DNA of 64,000 nucleotides from Actinomyces ruminicola (GCF_900103885.1 NZ_FNIM01000001.1:186001-250000), one strand, 5' to 3'. Positions 45,657 to 58,685 are shown, counted from the first letter of the stretch. Notes: generated from the letters alone by a model not told the origin. A program made the numbers and translations.

Positions 45657-46949
45657 ATGCTGTTTCGTACCCTCCCCCGCCGCACGGCTGTGCTGCTCAC
45701 CGCCGCCACCCTGGCCGCCGCAACCGCCTGCTCCTCCCCCACAGGGACGGACGCCGAGGCCTCCGCCGCCGCGTCGCCGAGTCGTTCCACCTACGGCACG
45801 CAGACCCCCCTGGTGGGCAACTCGAATTACGGGGCGATCGGCCTGACCGCCACCACCCTCAGCATCAAGGCCGAGGCGGGCACGGTGCGCACCGACGAGC
45901 TCGGCGTCACCTTCATCCAGCCGCGTGTTGACGAATCCGCGGACTTGACGGTCCGCCGCGCCCTGTGGGACGGCACCGAGGCTTGGTCGGCCACGGTTCC
46001 GGTACCCGATGGCGCCGCCGACATGCAGGCACAGTTGAGCCTGGACCCGGCGATCGGCGTCGTCTCGGTGTGGTTCTCCGGCCCGGACGCGCCGAGTGAG
46101 GACGGCGCCATCATCCTGAGGAACACCGACGCCATGGCGAATCAGGTCACCTGGCTGGACGTGGAGACCGGTAGGGCCGTCTCTGAGGATCTGATGGTCA
46201 GCGCCTTCGATCTTGCGGGGGCGTCTGTGCGCACGAATGAGGACTTCGTGGGCGCCATCGTCATGGAGGACGAGTCGACGACCTCCGGCGTGCTGCATGT
46301 CGACGCCGACCTCACCTTGGGCGGCTCGGCCTGGGGCGAACTGATCTCGGCTGAGGGCGATTTCCAATTGAGCGGCGTATCCCAGTGGAACAGCGTGCCT
46401 TTGTTCACGCTCGTCGACAAGAATGACGACAGCAACAACATCGTGCAGCTCGGCTCCACCGAGCTGCTGACCGCCGACAGTGACGCCATCCGGTACATCC
46501 CCGGCCCCACACACCTGGGGCTGAAGCACAACGAGGACCTGTGGCTCGTGGATGGGACCGGAGGCGTCACCACGGTGGACACCAGTGCCTGCGAGCTGGG
46601 CAACAACCACCTGTACCCGACAATCTCCGACACGGCCCTGTACACGGGCCTCGCCCGTGTATCACTCGCCGACCAGTCGGTGGAGTGCCTGGCAGATATC
46701 GCCCCCACCCCGGACGCCAAGATCGCCGGGGAGTTCTCCGACGGCGCCCTGCTGCTCACATCAGCTCTGTCCAACGCGCAGGTGCGCGGCACATGGCTGG
46801 TCCCGGCGGACCGCTCAGAGGCGGTGGAGCTGGACAGCCTCGGCCCGGTTGAGGTGCACGCGGACCACATCGTCAGCATCGTGGACGGCTCCGACAGCAC
46901 GTTCGTAGACGTCTACGACTACCGCGATCTGCTGCCGGCGCAGCAGTGA
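45657..46949 (+). CDS. Secreted lipoprotein of unknown function
   Basis: 430 residues. A lipoprotein signal (RTLPRRTAVLLTAATLAAATAC, lipobox ATAC with Cys at about 23) is followed by a Ser/Ala/Thr linker and an acidic outer domain of about 380 residues. Recurrent WxxV strand motifs (WSATVPVPDG, VTWLDVETGRAV, LWLVDGTGGVTTV) hint at a beta-propeller, as in the 34060 gene product. The ATG at 45657 is the only start that gives a clean signal peptide. It is a single-gene unit with its own promoter. Function unknown. Confidence 0.8.
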   Translation: MLFRTLPRRTAVLLTAATLAAATACSSPTGTDAEASAAASPSRSTYGTQTPLVGNSNYGAIGLTATTLSIKAEAGTVRTDELGVTFIQPRVDESADLTVRRALWDGTEAWSATVPVPDGAADMQAQLSLDPAIGVVSVWFSGPDAPSEDGAIILRNTDAMANQVTWLDVETGRAVSEDLMVSAFDLAGASVRTNEDFVGAIVMEDESTTSGVLHVDADLTLGGSAWGELISAEGDFQLSGVSQWNSVPLFTLVDKNDDSNNIVQLGSTELLTADSDAIRYIPGPTHLGLKHNEDLWLVDGTGGVTTVDTSACELGNNHLYPTISDTALYTGLARVSLADQSVECLADIAPTPDAKIAGEFSDGALLLTSALSNAQVRGTWLVPADRSEAVELDSLGPVEVHADHIVSIVDGSDSTFVDVYDYRDLLPAQQ

Positions 46950-47414
46950 CGTCGACCGCCGAGCACCGCCGGGCAGGGCTAGGCGCCAGGGGGTAGGTCG
47001 TGTTGCGTGAGTCGTTCGTGGTGGTGGGGCGGTGCTGGTGCTGTGGGTGGTGGTCTGGTTGCGGATGGCGAGTTGGTCGCAGCTGGTGGCTGCGGGCCTG
47101 AGTTTGAGTGGGCTGCGTGTGCCCGTGGAGGACGCAGAGTCTCCTTCGGGAGCACGCTCACCGTTGGACCGCTTACGCCCCGTTGGACCGTTCACGCCCC
47201 GATGGACCGCTCACGCCCCGATGGACAGCTGTAACCGGCGGCTACGGCGGTCCAACGGGGGCACAGGGGTCCAACCGGCAGGCTCAACGGCCACGCGCAC
47301 AGACACCCGGCCGCGCACCCCCGCCCAAGCTCCAACACAACCGGACCTAGGCGCCCCGGTCGGTACCGGGCAGGGCCGCAGCCTACGTGCGTCGTCGGCG
47401 GGGAAACGCCGGAG
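46950..47414. other. Gene-free gap between the lipoprotein gene and recX
   Basis: About 465 bp without a convincing gene. The left part (46990-47150) is GT-rich on the plus strand (GTGGTGGGGCGGTGCTGG). The middle holds the 19-bp tandem repeats at 47162-47280. The right part is CA/AC-rich. No promoter is needed here because the flanking genes converge. Confidence 0.55.
47162..47280. repeat. Tandem 19-bp repeats with inverted copies (family D)
   Basis: Units CGTTGGACCGCTTACGCCC, CGTTGGACCGTTCACGCCC and CGATGGACCGCTCACGCCC (47162-47218) are followed by a partial fourth. Two shorter inverted copies of the CCGTTGGACCG core follow at 47248-47259 and 47268-47278. The design, direct units then inverted units, recalls family B on a smaller scale. 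Confidence 0.85.
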
Positions 47415-47905
47415 CTACTCCTCCGCCAGTGCCCGCTCGACGGCGTCGGCAGCAACGTCCGCCGAGTAGCCCTTGCGGCCCAGCGCCGCCAGGGCGCGGC
47501 GGCGGCGCACGGCCGGCTCCAGGCCGCGGCTGGCGGCCAGGCGCTTGCGGGCCAGGGCGAGGGCGGCCGCGGCCTCGTCCTCACCGTCGATCTGCTCCAG
47601 GGCCGTGCGGATGTGCCCCTCCCCCACCCCCTTGCGGCGCAGCTCGTCCGCGATGGCGCGCCGGGCGGCGCCCTTCTCCGCGAAGCGGGTGCGCGCCAGG
47701 CGGGCGGCGTAGGCGGCGTCGTCGATCACCCCGGCCGCCTCGAGGCGATCCAGGACCTCCTGGGCGACGGCGGGATCGGTCTGCTTGCGCTCCAGCAGCT
47801 GGGCCAGTGCCGCACGTGGAGCGGCACTGCGGTCGAGGCGGCGCAGGACGACGTCGCGCGCCGCCTCGACCTGCTCGGTGTGAGCGTCGGGAGTCAGCCA
47901 GGGCA

Positions 47906-47906
<1 letters not shown>
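47415..47906 (-). CDS. recX: RecA regulatory protein RecX
   Basis: 163 residues, all helical, inhibiting or modulating RecA filaments. The three-helix repeats are visible: VLRRLDRSAAPRAALAQLLERK, VIDDAAYAARLARTRFAEKG, AIADELRRKGVGEGHI and GYSADVAADAVERALAEE. The start ATG overlaps the recA stop by one base (TGATG), the usual actinobacterial recA-recX coupling. Confidence 0.93.
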
Positions 47907-49108
<1,202 letters not shown>

Positions 49109-49285
49109 TGGTATTCCTCTGTTCTCGTGCGGCTCGCCGCCGCGGCGGATACGGCTGGTCCTGGTTACGCGGCCCCTCTCCGGGGCTTGTGAACGACGTT
49201 ATGCCGGACCACTGACATGAATCACCCGCCCTCCGCCGTCCCTGTGGAGGCGGGGCGCGTGAACGTCGCCTGTGGACAACAGTAG

Positions 49286-49301
49286 GCGAACAACTGTTCG
49301 A
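49286..49301 (-). promoter_or_regulatory. LexA (SOS) box of recA
   Basis: GCGAACAACTGTTCGA matches the actinobacterial and Gram-positive SOS consensus CGAAC-N4-GTTCG at every core base. It lies upstream of recA, so DNA damage induction is expected. Confidence 0.85.
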
Positions 49302-49314
49302 ATACCGGAGGCGC

Positions 49315-49545
49315 TCACCGCGTGTCGCGGCGGCGCGGGTCATCGCGGAACACCCAGCGTTCCGCCTCGGTCCTTTCGGTGTCGTCGCACAGGGCGTGCC
49401 AGACGTCACGCGGCGGGACACCCGTCTCGAGGGCCTCGACGCTGGTGCGCCCGATGCCGGTCAGGACCAGGTCCTGGGCCAGCGAGCGCCCATAGGCGGA
49501 GCCGAACACGGCGTCGACGGCGCGCCAGAACTCGGAGTGCTTCAT
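49315..49545 (-). CDS. DUF3046 family protein
   Basis: 76 residues matching the small actinobacterial DUF3046 family found next to recA: MKHSEFWRAVDAVFGSAYGRSLAQDLVL, ALETGVPPRDVWHALCDD and a C-terminal basic tail. No biochemical function is known. Its position upstream of recA on the same strand is the conserved arrangement. The SOS box lies in the gap after its stop. Confidence 0.88.
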   Translation of the reverse strand: MKHSEFWRAVDAVFGSAYGRSLAQDLVLTGIGRTSVEALETGVPPRDVWHALCDDTERTEAERWVFRDDPRRRDTR

Positions 49546-49762
49546 GCCTGCCTTCGCTCAGATGCGTATGGACTGTTGGAACCCGGCGCTTGCCGAGGCG
49601 GATCACGCACTGGTTCCGGACCGGGCGCGGACCACCCGTCCGCCCGTGCGGATCGCCGTCGGCAGTATGGCGCATCACCGGGTCCGCACGCAGCTGTGCC
49701 CGGCCGCTGACCGCCGCAGCGGCCACGACCGGGCACAGGTGGTTATGACCCCTTGAGCCGCC

Positions 49763-50185
49763 TCAGCGCAGCGTCATGCCCTGCTGGCGGACGAGCTCGT
49801 CGGGAACGGTGTCGGGCACGGCCACGCCCTCGGCGACGGCGATGCGGTCGGAGACCTCGCGCAGCACCGCGGAAAGGGGAGCGTCGAGGGCCTGGCAGAT
49901 CGAGGCCAGCAGCTCGGAGGAGGCCTCCTTCTGACCGCGTTCCACCTCGGAGAGGTAGCCGAGGGAGACGCGGGCCTGACTGGAGACCTCGCGCAGGGTA
50001 CGGCCCTGGTGCTGGCGCACCGAGCGAAGCACCTCGCCGATCTCGCGGCGCAGAAGGATGTTGTCATGCTTGTTCGTCGTGTTGTCCACGACGGCGCCGT
50101 GCCCCGCCGCGGAGGCTTGCCGCATCGGTGCGCGGCCAACCGGACGCGCAGGGCGGTTGGTGCGGGGGTGAGTCACGTTGTTCAT
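49763..50185 (-). CDS. clgR: XRE-family regulator, ClgR type
   Basis: About 140 residues with a helix-turn-helix of the ClgR group: [48 protein letters not shown]. ClgR activates clpP, clpC and other proteostasis genes in actinobacteria and is itself unstable. The HTH is preceded by a poorly conserved stretch of about 45 residues. The start is uncertain: ATG 50185 is given; ATG 50218 has GGAGGCGGGA upstream and would add 11 residues. pncC/cinA and pgsA lie upstream on the same strand. Confidence 0.85.
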   Translation of the reverse strand: MNNVTHPRTNRPARPVGRAPMRQASAAGHGAVVDNTTNKHDNILLRREIGEVLRSVRQHQGRTLREVSSQARVSLGYLSEVERGQKEASSELLASICQALDAPLSAVLREVSDRIAVAEGVAVPDTVPDELVRQQGMTLR

Positions 50186-50358
50186 CGTGGGGCACAACCA
50201 TTCATGTGGCGGTTTCATTCCCGCCTCCGGCGGGTCCTCCCCCGGTGGCGATGTCTAGATCCTCTCCGAGGAATCTGGGAGGAACCTGGAGGCCGCGTCA
50301 GTGTTATCCAGGTGATCCGGGTCGGTGGTTCGTCGCCGGCTCGACTCGGCCGCCCGGG

Positions 50359-50937
50359 TCAGTCTGGCCCCGACGCGGCCTCGGCGCCGCGATCCGGGGC
50401 CGTCTCGAGCAAGGCGCCGGCCAGTGCCAGCACCGCCGTGGTGGCGCCGTCGCGAACCGCCTCCCGATCGCCGGACAGGCGCAGCTCACGGGATAAAGCG
50501 CCCCAGGGTGAGGCGACAGCCACATGCACGGTGCCGGCCGGGTGTCCGTCGGCAGCGCCGGGCCCGGCCACCCCGGTGGTGGCCAGGCCGAGATCCGCCC
50601 CCATGAGCCGACTCACGCCGGCCGCCATCTGCTCGGCGACCTCGCCGTCCACCGGACCGGTCAGGGCCAGGCGCTCCGGATCGACGCCGAGGACCTCCGC
50701 CTTGATCCGAGTGGCGTAGGCGACGACCCCGCCGACGACGACGGCGGACGCCCCGGGCACGCTTACCAGCGTGGAGGTGACCTCACCACCGGTGAGCGAC
50801 TCGGCGACGGCCAGGGTCAGACCGCGTTCCTCCGCCTTGGCCAGCAGGAAGCGGGCCGCCTCCACGAGGGTCTCACGCCCTCCCTCCGGAGCCGCCTCCC
50901 GGGGAGCCGGGCCGGAGGCCGGGGATGCCGACGTCAT
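50359..50937 (-). CDS. pncC: CinA C-terminal-type nicotinamide-nucleotide amidase
   Basis: 192 residues, the stand-alone CinA C-terminal domain, which deamidates nicotinamide mononucleotide in pyridine nucleotide recycling. Signature: LTLAVAESLTGGEVTSTLVSVPGAS, GGVVAYATRIKAEVLGV, and TTGVAGPGAADGHPAGTVHVA. There is no MoaB-like N-terminal domain. The ATG overlaps the pgsA stop by 4 bp, giving the pgsA-cinA-clgR order common in actinobacteria. Confidence 0.92.
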   Translation of the reverse strand: MTSASPASGPAPREAAPEGGRETLVEAARFLLAKAEERGLTLAVAESLTGGEVTSTLVSVPGASAVVVGGVVAYATRIKAEVLGVDPERLALTGPVDGEVAEQMAAGVSRLMGADLGLATTGVAGPGAADGHPAGTVHVAVASPWGALSRELRLSGDREAVRDGATTAVLALAGALLETAPDRGAEAASGPD

Positions 50938-51539
50938 GCGGCCTCCTCCGCGCGGGCGATGCGCCGGGCCTGGAGCACGTAGTCCACCCCGGTGACAACG
51001 GTGACCACCAGCGCGGCGCCGATCGCGGCGTAGGCGAGGGCGGTCAGCACGGTGGCGAGCGCATCCGGCAGGAACAGCGCCCAGGGGGTGAGCAGGCCGA
51101 TGATTCCGATCATCTGCAGGGTGGTCTTGAGCTTGCCGCCGCGGGAGGCCGCCATGACGGCGCGGCGCAGCATGATGAAGCGCAGCAGTGTGATGCCCAG
51201 CTCGCGTGCGATAATGACGATCGTCACCCACCACCACAGGCGCCCGTCCACGGAAAGCAGGATGAAGGCGGACAGGGTCAGCGCCTTGTCGGCGATGGGG
51301 TCGGCGATCTTCCCGAAGCTGGTGATCAGGTTCCGAGAGCGAGCCAGCTGGCCGTCCAGGCGGTCGGTGATGGCCGCCACGATGAACACCGCCGTCGCCA
51401 CCAGCCGAATCGGATCTCCGGGCTGAAGCATGAGCCAGACGAAGACGGGGACCAGGATCAGCCGCAGCACAGTGAGCGCGTTGGCGACGTTGAGCAGCGG
51501 AGCACTTCGCTCCGGCGGAATGGGAGTCTTCGTGTTCAT
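50934..51539 (-). CDS. pgsA: CDP-diacylglycerol-glycerol-3-phosphate 3-phosphatidyltransferase
   Basis: 201-residue membrane enzyme making phosphatidylglycerol phosphate. The CDP-alcohol phosphotransferase motif is DRLDGQLARSRNLITSFG continuing to KIADPIADK, which holds all conserved Asp, Gly and Arg residues. Five to six hydrophobic segments are seen. I chose the ATG at 51539 because TAAGCT lies 7 nt upstream (leaderless pattern); an upstream frame extension to 51572 would run through that box. The gene is divergent from the CapA-like gene, with 74 bp between starts. Confidence 0.93.
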   Translation of the reverse strand: MNTKTPIPPERSAPLLNVANALTVLRLILVPVFVWLMLQPGDPIRLVATAVFIVAAITDRLDGQLARSRNLITSFGKIADPIADKALTLSAFILLSVDGRLWWWVTIVIIARELGITLLRFIMLRRAVMAASRGGKLKTTLQMIGIIGLLTPWALFLPDALATVLTALAYAAIGAALVVTVVTGVDYVLQARRIARAEEAA

Positions 51540-51613
51540 CACAGTCAGCTTAGTTCGCCCGGGGCCGCTCATGCAGTCGGTACGCCGGCAGGTGCACGCG
51601 TAGAATCATGCAT

Positions 51614-52900
51614 GTGTCACGACGTCGTGAACGTACGGCCAGACGACCGGCTGTGCGCCCGCTCCCGGTCGTCCTCGCCATCGCCGGGCTCGCAGTGGCA
51701 CTGACGCAGTCGCTCCAGTTGCTCCACGGACCTACCTCGTCGCCATCTCAGCCGAGCACATGGACACCGGGCCTCTCCTCGACCTCGACGGCGCCGAGCC
51801 CTACGCGACCACCGGACATCCACCTGACCATCGGCTATGCCGGTGACGTCCTCACCCACATGCCGGTCATAGCGGACACGACCGGAGGGCAGGGCGACAT
51901 CGCCCCGCTCGTCGCCGCCGCCACCCCTTGGTCAGCCGGCGTGGACCTGGCCCTGTGCGGCATGGAGGTGCCGGTCTCCCCCACCGGCGTCGCTTCCGGC
52001 TACCCGGTGTTCGCCACCCTGCCGACAGTGGTCTCAGCACTATCGGCCTCCGGCTGGGACGGCTGTGCCACCGCCTCGAACCACGCCTGGGATCAGGGCT
52101 TCGCCGGGGTTGTGACGACGGCAGACACGCTTGAGGACAACGGCATGGGCTACGTCGGCACCAACCGGACGGAGGCGGAGGCCGCCACCGGCTACCAGCT
52201 CTACAAGATCGCCCGAAACGGGGTGACGATCACGGTCGCCGAGCTCTCGACGACTTACGGACTCAACGGCTTCACCGCGGATCCCGCCTGGGCGGTGGAC
52301 CTCAATGACGTCGACGCCGTCGCCGCCCGGGCGAGGGCGGCACGCCGGCAGGGCGCCGCCGTCGTCGTCCTCCATACGCAGATCGGCGAGGAGTACCTGC
52401 TCGAGCCGGTGACCGCGCAGACCGAGTACGCCCGGGCCGTTGCCGCCACCGGGGAGGTGGACCTGCTCTTCGGCGCCCACCCTCATGTGCCGCAGACCAA
52501 TGAGCTCCTCCCGGGCGGCCCCGGCGGCAAGGGCATGTGGGTGTCCTACTCAGCCGGAAACTACTTGTCCAACCAGTCCGAGGCCCAGGGCACCGTCCTG
52601 GCCGGCGTGGGCCTGTTCGTATGGGCGGATGTGGTCGTCTCCACCGACGCCGACGGCACCCAGGAGGCCCGCGTCGAGGCACTCAACTGGCATCCCTTCA
52701 CCGTGGACAACCTCGGGGGACACCGGCTCGTCGACCTGGCGGCGGCCCAGCGGGGCGAGATCGATGCGGGCTGCACGCTCAGCGCCGAGGAGATAGACCG
52801 GCGCTGGCGGGCCGTCATGGACACCGTCAACAATGAGACCTACTCCGACACGATCCCGGTGCCCAGCGGCGAGCCGCCGGTGCCCCTGCCGCGGTCCTGA
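51614..52900 (+). CDS. CapA-like metallophosphatase-fold protein, membrane-anchored
   Basis: 428 residues. An N-terminal anchor (PLPVVLAIAGLAVALTQSLQL) and a Ser/Thr/Pro linker precede a PGA-capsule CapA-like domain: IGYAGDVLTH, GMEVPVS, TASNHAWDQGFAG, VVLHTQIGEEYL, LLFGAHPHVPQT and YSAGNYLSNQS, which carry the Asp, Asn and His metal ligands. CapA relatives act in poly-gamma-glutamate or other wall polymer export, but the real substrate is unknown. The GTG at 51614 lies 7 nt after TAGAAT, so it is preferred over the ATG at 51608. Confidence 0.85.
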   Translation: MSRRRERTARRPAVRPLPVVLAIAGLAVALTQSLQLLHGPTSSPSQPSTWTPGLSSTSTAPSPTRPPDIHLTIGYAGDVLTHMPVIADTTGGQGDIAPLVAAATPWSAGVDLALCGMEVPVSPTGVASGYPVFATLPTVVSALSASGWDGCATASNHAWDQGFAGVVTTADTLEDNGMGYVGTNRTEAEAATGYQLYKIARNGVTITVAELSTTYGLNGFTADPAWAVDLNDVDAVAARARAARRQGAAVVVLHTQIGEEYLLEPVTAQTEYARAVAATGEVDLLFGAHPHVPQTNELLPGGPGGKGMWVSYSAGNYLSNQSEAQGTVLAGVGLFVWADVVVSTDADGTQEARVEALNWHPFTVDNLGGHRLVDLAAAQRGEIDAGCTLSAEEIDRRWRAVMDTVNNETYSDTIPVPSGEPPVPLPRS

Positions 52901-52950
52901 GGCCGCCGCACATCAATGCGCGCACCGCCCGGCTGCGACACGCACGGATC

Positions 52951-55659
52951 TCACCAGGAGGCGCCGCGGCCGGTGAGGCTCCAGGCGTCCTCGGAGTCCT
53001 CCTCGGCCGCCAGGTCGTCCCAGGACTCCGACTCGCCGATACCGCGGTCGGCCTCGAGCGGGTCGGCCCCGTAACGGTCCGCCGGGAGCGTCGCCGTGGC
53101 GGCGTCGGGTGTGGCAGCTGCCTCCGGGACGTCCTCGGGAGCCTCGTCGCCGCCGGGGGCGGATCCCTCCCCCTTGATCCAGGCGAGGGTCTCCTCCAGC
53201 TGCTCGGGCTGGACCAGAACCTCGCGGGCCTTGGAGCCCTCGGATGGGCCCACGACCTCGCGCGTCTCCAGCAGGTCCATCAGCCTTCCCGCCTTGGCGA
53301 AGCCGACCCGCAGCTTGCGCTGAAGCATGGAGGTGGAGCCGAACTGGCTGGTGATGATCAGCTCGGCGGCCTGCAGCAGCAGGTCCATGTCGTCGCCGAT
53401 CTCCTCATCGATCTGCTTCTTGACCTCGGGGACGATCACGTCCTCGCGGTAGTCGGGCTGCAGCTGCCCCTTGACGTGGTCCACGACGGCACGGATCTCC
53501 GACTCGGTGACCCAGGAGCCCTGCACGCGCACGGGGGCGGAGGCCCCGGGCCCGAGGTAGAGGGCGTCGCCCTGGCCGGTGAGGGTCTCGGCGCCGTTCT
53601 GGTCCAGGATGACGCGCGAGTCGAGCTGGGAGGCGGTGGCGAAGGCCAGGCGGGAGGGCACGTTGGACTTGATCAACCCGGTGACCACCTGGGCGACCGG
53701 CCGCTGGGTGGCCAGCACCAGGTGGATGCCGGCGGCGCGGGCGAGCTGGGTGATGCGCTGGATGGAGGCCTCGACGTCCTTGGGCGCCGTCATCATCAGG
53801 TCGGCCAGCTCATCAACCACCACCAGCAGGTAGGGGTAGGGGGCGATCACGCGCTGGGACCCGGGCAGGGGCTGCACCTCGCCGGCACGGACCGCCTTGT
53901 TGAAGTCGTCGATGTGCTTGAAGCCGAAGGAGGCCAGGTCGTCGTAGCGGGCGTCCATCTCCCGCACCACCCACTCCAGGGCCTCGGCGGCCTTCTTCGG
54001 GGAGGTGATGATGGGGGTGATCAGGTGCGGGATGCCCTCGTAGATGGTCAGCTCCACACGCTTGGGGTCCACCAGCACCATGCGGACCTCCTCGGGGGTG
54101 GCCCGCATCATGATCGAGGTGATCATGGAGTTGACGAAGGAGGACTTTCCGGAGCCGGTCTGCCCGGCCACCAGCAGGTGGGGGGTCTTGGCCAGGTTGG
54201 TGACCACGTAGTCGCCCTCGACGTCCTTGCCCAGGCCCACCACCAGCGGGTGCGTCTGCTTCTTGGCGGCCTGGGAGCGCAGCACGTCGCCGAGCTTGAC
54301 CATCTCCCGGTCGGAGTTGGGGATCTCCACACCGATGGCGCTCTTGCCGGGAATCGGGGTGAGCAGGCGGATCTCGTCCGAGCCGACCGCGTAGGCGATG
54401 TTCTTCGCCTGGCTGGTCACCCGCGAGACGTTCACGCCCCTGCCCAGGTGGACCTCGTAGCGGGTGACCTGGGGGCCGCGCGTGTAGCCGGTCACGGTGG
54501 CGTCCACGCCGAACTCGGTGAACACGTCCTGGAGCCGGTTGACGATGGCGTCGTTGGCCTCGGTGCGGGTGGCGTGGCCGTGACCGGGCTCAAGCAGGGA
54601 GTCCTCCGGCAGGCGGTAGGTGGAGCCGTCCGGCAGCTGCATCTGCCCCAGGGCGATCGCGTCGGCGAAGTCCTGCGCGTCGTCGACGGCGGGGGTCTCC
54701 TGGGTGACGGCGTCGGGCTCGGACCGGGGGACGGGGCCGGTCTTGCCCCTGTTCGCCCTGCCGCCCTTGCCGCCCTTGCCGCCCTTGGCGGCCTTGCTCG
54801 GGCGCGCGGGCACAGCGGGTACGGCGTCGGCATCGTCCAGGGGGACGTCGACCGGCGGGTCGGGCAGGACGCCGGTGGCGGCGTCGCCGGGCACGACGGC
54901 GTCGTTGGCGGGGGCAGCCTCGGCTCGGGGCCTGGTGCGCTTGCGGCGACCGCTGCCGCGGGGGCGCTTGTCGGTTTCGATGGCGCTGCGGAAGGGCTCG
55001 TCGCCGTCGTAGGCCTCAAGCCTGGTGGTCGGGGCGGCGTCGGCGTCGTCCGGGCCGGACACGGCATTGCGCACGCGGCTGAGGGTGCGGGTGGCGAGGT
55101 TGGGCGCGGCATCGTCGGGGGCGTCGCCGCGCCGCTCCGCCAGGCGCTCGCGTATCTCCGCCACCGTCTTCCCGGAGATGACCAGGGCGGAGAAGGCGAT
55201 CAGCAGGATGAACAGGATGACGGCGCCGATGGCGCTGAACAGGGTGGCCAGCGGGTAGCCGACCACCCAGCCGAGCAGCCCTCCGGCCTCTTCGAGCGGG
55301 GCGATGCCGTGATCGAGGTCGGGGTTGCCGGAGGAGACGTGGATGATGCCGACCACGCCGGTGAGCGCCCCGAGGCAGCCGACCCCCACTCGCACGTGGG
55401 TGGTGCCCAGAGCGCGGGCGCGCAGCATGGCCACACCCGCAGCCGCCAGCAGCACGGGCACGATGATGCCGAGCACCCCGAGGGGGCCGGCGGCGATGTG
55501 GTGCAGCACGCCGCCGGCGGCGCCCGAGATGCCGAACCACTCGCGCAGTCCGATTACGACGGCGAGCGCCAGCACGACGAACGCCCAGCCGGTACGGCGG
55601 TAGCGCCCGCCGGCGGGCTGGGAGGGGGGCGGCGAGGTCTTAGTGCGACGATTGGCCAT
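52951..55659 (-). CDS. ftsK: DNA translocase FtsK/SpoIIIE
   Basis: 902 residues; chromosome translocation at the division site. The N-terminus has four hydrophobic segments (about 20-190), then a long Ala/Pro/Gly-rich linker including [18 protein letters not shown], then the motor with Walker [12 protein letters not shown] near residue 495 and Walker [32 protein letters not shown] and the C-terminal gamma domain ([20 protein letters not shown]) complete it. ATG 55659 is given; a GTG at 55707 is in frame but lacks support. The tail after gamma is acidic and unusual, about 80 residues. Confidence 0.95.
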   Translation of the reverse strand: MANRRTKTSPPPSQPAGGRYRRTGWAFVVLALAVVIGLREWFGISGAAGGVLHHIAAGPLGVLGIIVPVLLAAAGVAMLRARALGTTHVRVGVGCLGALTGVVGIIHVSSGNPDLDHGIAPLEEAGGLLGWVVGYPLATLFSAIGAVILFILLIAFSALVISGKTVAEIRERLAERRGDAPDDAAPNLATRTLSRVRNAVSGPDDADAAPTTRLEAYDGDEPFRSAIETDKRPRGSGRRKRTRPRAEAAPANDAVVPGDAATGVLPDPPVDVPLDDADAVPAVPARPSKAAKGGKGGKGGRANRGKTGPVPRSEPDAVTQETPAVDDAQDFADAIALGQMQLPDGSTYRLPEDSLLEPGHGHATRTEANDAIVNRLQDVFTEFGVDATVTGYTRGPQVTRYEVHLGRGVNVSRVTSQAKNIAYAVGSDEIRLLTPIPGKSAIGVEIPNSDREMVKLGDVLRSQAAKKQTHPLVVGLGKDVEGDYVVTNLAKTPHLLVAGQTGSGKSSFVNSMITSIMMRATPEEVRMVLVDPKRVELTIYEGIPHLITPIITSPKKAAEALEWVVREMDARYDDLASFGFKHIDDFNKAVRAGEVQPLPGSQRVIAPYPYLLVVVDELADLMMTAPKDVEASIQRITQLARAAGIHLVLATQRPVAQVVTGLIKSNVPSRLAFATASQLDSRVILDQNGAETLTGQGDALYLGPGASAPVRVQGSWVTESEIRAVVDHVKGQLQPDYREDVIVPEVKKQIDEEIGDDMDLLLQAAELIITSQFGSTSMLQRKLRVGFAKAGRLMDLLETREVVGPSEGSKAREVLVQPEQLEETLAWIKGEGSAPGGDEAPEDVPEAAATPDAATATLPADRYGADPLEADRGIGESESWDDLAAEEDSEDAWSLTGRGASW

Positions 55660-55713
55660 GGTGGTCGCAACGCTACCTGTGCGTTGCCGGGGCGGCCGAC
55701 CTGCCACGCCGGG

Positions 55714-56675
55714 CTACTCGCGCAGGAACGCGTCTATCTCGTCTCGGCGCGGGGCGCGGGCGGGCCCGATCCGGCTGACGGCCTCCGCGGCGGCGGCGTT
55801 GGCGCGGCGGGCGGCGGCGACGACGTCGAGACCGTCCATGAGACCGACCACCAGCACGCCCGTGTGGGTGTCGCCGGCGCCGGTGGTGTCCACCACGTCG
55901 CGGGCGAAGCCGGGCACCTCGATGCGATCGCCGTCGGCGGGCCACAGGACGCAGCCGTGTACGCCGGTGCGGCGTACCAGCAGCCCGTCAGGGCAGGCGC
56001 GGCGCATGGCCTCGGGGCTGCCCAGCCGGGCGGTCAACTGGGTGGTTTCGAAGTGATTGCCGGTCAGCAGGGTGGTGCGGCGCAGGATGGGCAGCAGCAC
56101 CCGGTCGGGGATCTCCGGCTGGACGGGGCCGAGGTCGACGACGAGCCCGACGCCGTCGGGCAGGTCCAACAGCCAGGAGGTGAGCACATCCCGGCTGGAG
56201 CGGTGGACCAGGTCGTAGCCGGTGGCGTAGACCCAGTCGCCCGCCTGCAGCTCGAGACGCTGAAGATCCTCCAGCTGGGGCTCGGCCTCCACACCCTCGG
56301 TGGTGATGAAGGTGCGCCTCCCACTGGGCTCGATCAGGGTGGTGCAGGTGCCGATGTCGCCGACCAGCTCCTCCACCAGCAGCTCCACGCCGTCGTGCAT
56401 CATGGTTTCGCGCACCTGGGCGGAGTTCGGCCCGGTGCCCAGGGTGGCGGCCAGAGCAGCGGGCAGGCCCTGCCGGGCGACGGCGGAGACGACGGTGTAG
56501 CCGCCGCCGACCGTCGGTCCGGCGGAGGTGGCCGTGACGGCGCCGCCGGGGGCGGGGATGCGCTCGACGTGCAGGGGCAGGTCGATCAGTACGGAGCCGG
56601 TGGAGATGAAGCAGGCGGGCCGGCGCATGGCCTTGTGCCCGTTCTCCTTGCTGATCAGGGTGCTGCGAAGCGCGC

Positions 56676-56679
<4 letters not shown>
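55714..56679 (-). CDS. PfkB-family carbohydrate kinase
   Basis: 321-residue ribokinase-like enzyme. FISTGSVLIDLPLHVERIPAPGG is the N-terminal pattern, with TVGGGYTVVSAVARQG where the sugar-binding GGN motif usually is. The C-terminal ATP/anion hole is VVDTTGAGDTHTGVL with the catalytic Asp. The substrate cannot be told. The start ATG overlaps the RNase J stop by 4 bp, so it is co-transcribed with rnj. Confidence 0.87.
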
Positions 56680-58361
<1,682 letters not shown>

Positions 58362-58435
58362 GGCGGCGAGTGTAGCCACTCGCGCGGCCGGGCCGCGCTC
58401 GCCCACCCCGAGCACACGGCGAATGGCCTGGCCGA

Positions 58436-58466
58436 AACAAGAAAACCCGACCCTTGCGGGTCGGGT
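58436..58466 (-). terminator. Rho-independent terminator after the tRNA cluster
   Basis: On the minus strand a perfect 9-bp stem ACCCGACCC-GCAA-GGGTCGGGT is followed by TTTCTTGTTT. It lies 40 bp after the first tRNA-Glu gene, just upstream of rnj, and is the only classical U-tract terminator I found in the window. Confidence 0.9.
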
Positions 58467-58505
58467 CTGACGCTACTCGGGCGAATTCACGCCTGAAGCG
58501 GGTGG

Positions 58506-58578
58506 TACCCCGTACCGGATTTGAACCGGTGCTGCCGCCGTGAGAGGGCGGTGTCCTGGGCCGCTAGACGAACGGGGC
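58506..58578 (-). tRNA. tRNA-Glu (CTC anticodon), CCA encoded
   Basis: 73 nt on the minus strand, from GCCCCGTTCGTCTAGCGG to discriminator A. The anticodon stem-loop is CCGCCCTCTCACGG with anticodon CTC, and the T-arm reads GGTTCAAATCC. The acceptor stem pairs GCCCCGT with ACGGGGT (one G-U pair). The next three bases are CCA, so the 3' end is encoded. Confidence 0.95.
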
Positions 58579-58612
58579 CTGCCAACAGGCTCCGCATGGG
58601 AACCGTGGCTCG

Positions 58613-58685
58613 TACCCCGTACCGGATTTGAACCGGTGCTGCCGCCGTGAGAGGGCGGTGTCCTGGGCCGCTAGACGAACGGGGC
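58613..58685 (-). tRNA. tRNA-Glu (CTC anticodon), second copy without encoded CCA
   Basis: Identical over the mature 73 nt to the copy at 58506-58578. The bases after the discriminator A are CGA, so CCA must be added. The 34-bp spacer between copies differs from the flanks, so only the tRNA itself and a few 3' bases were duplicated or homogenised. Confidence 0.95.

Noticed and set aside
49544-49756. Small plus-strand ORF of 70 codons before clgR
   Set aside because: No ribosome binding site, biased composition, and it begins antisense within the DUF3046 start region.
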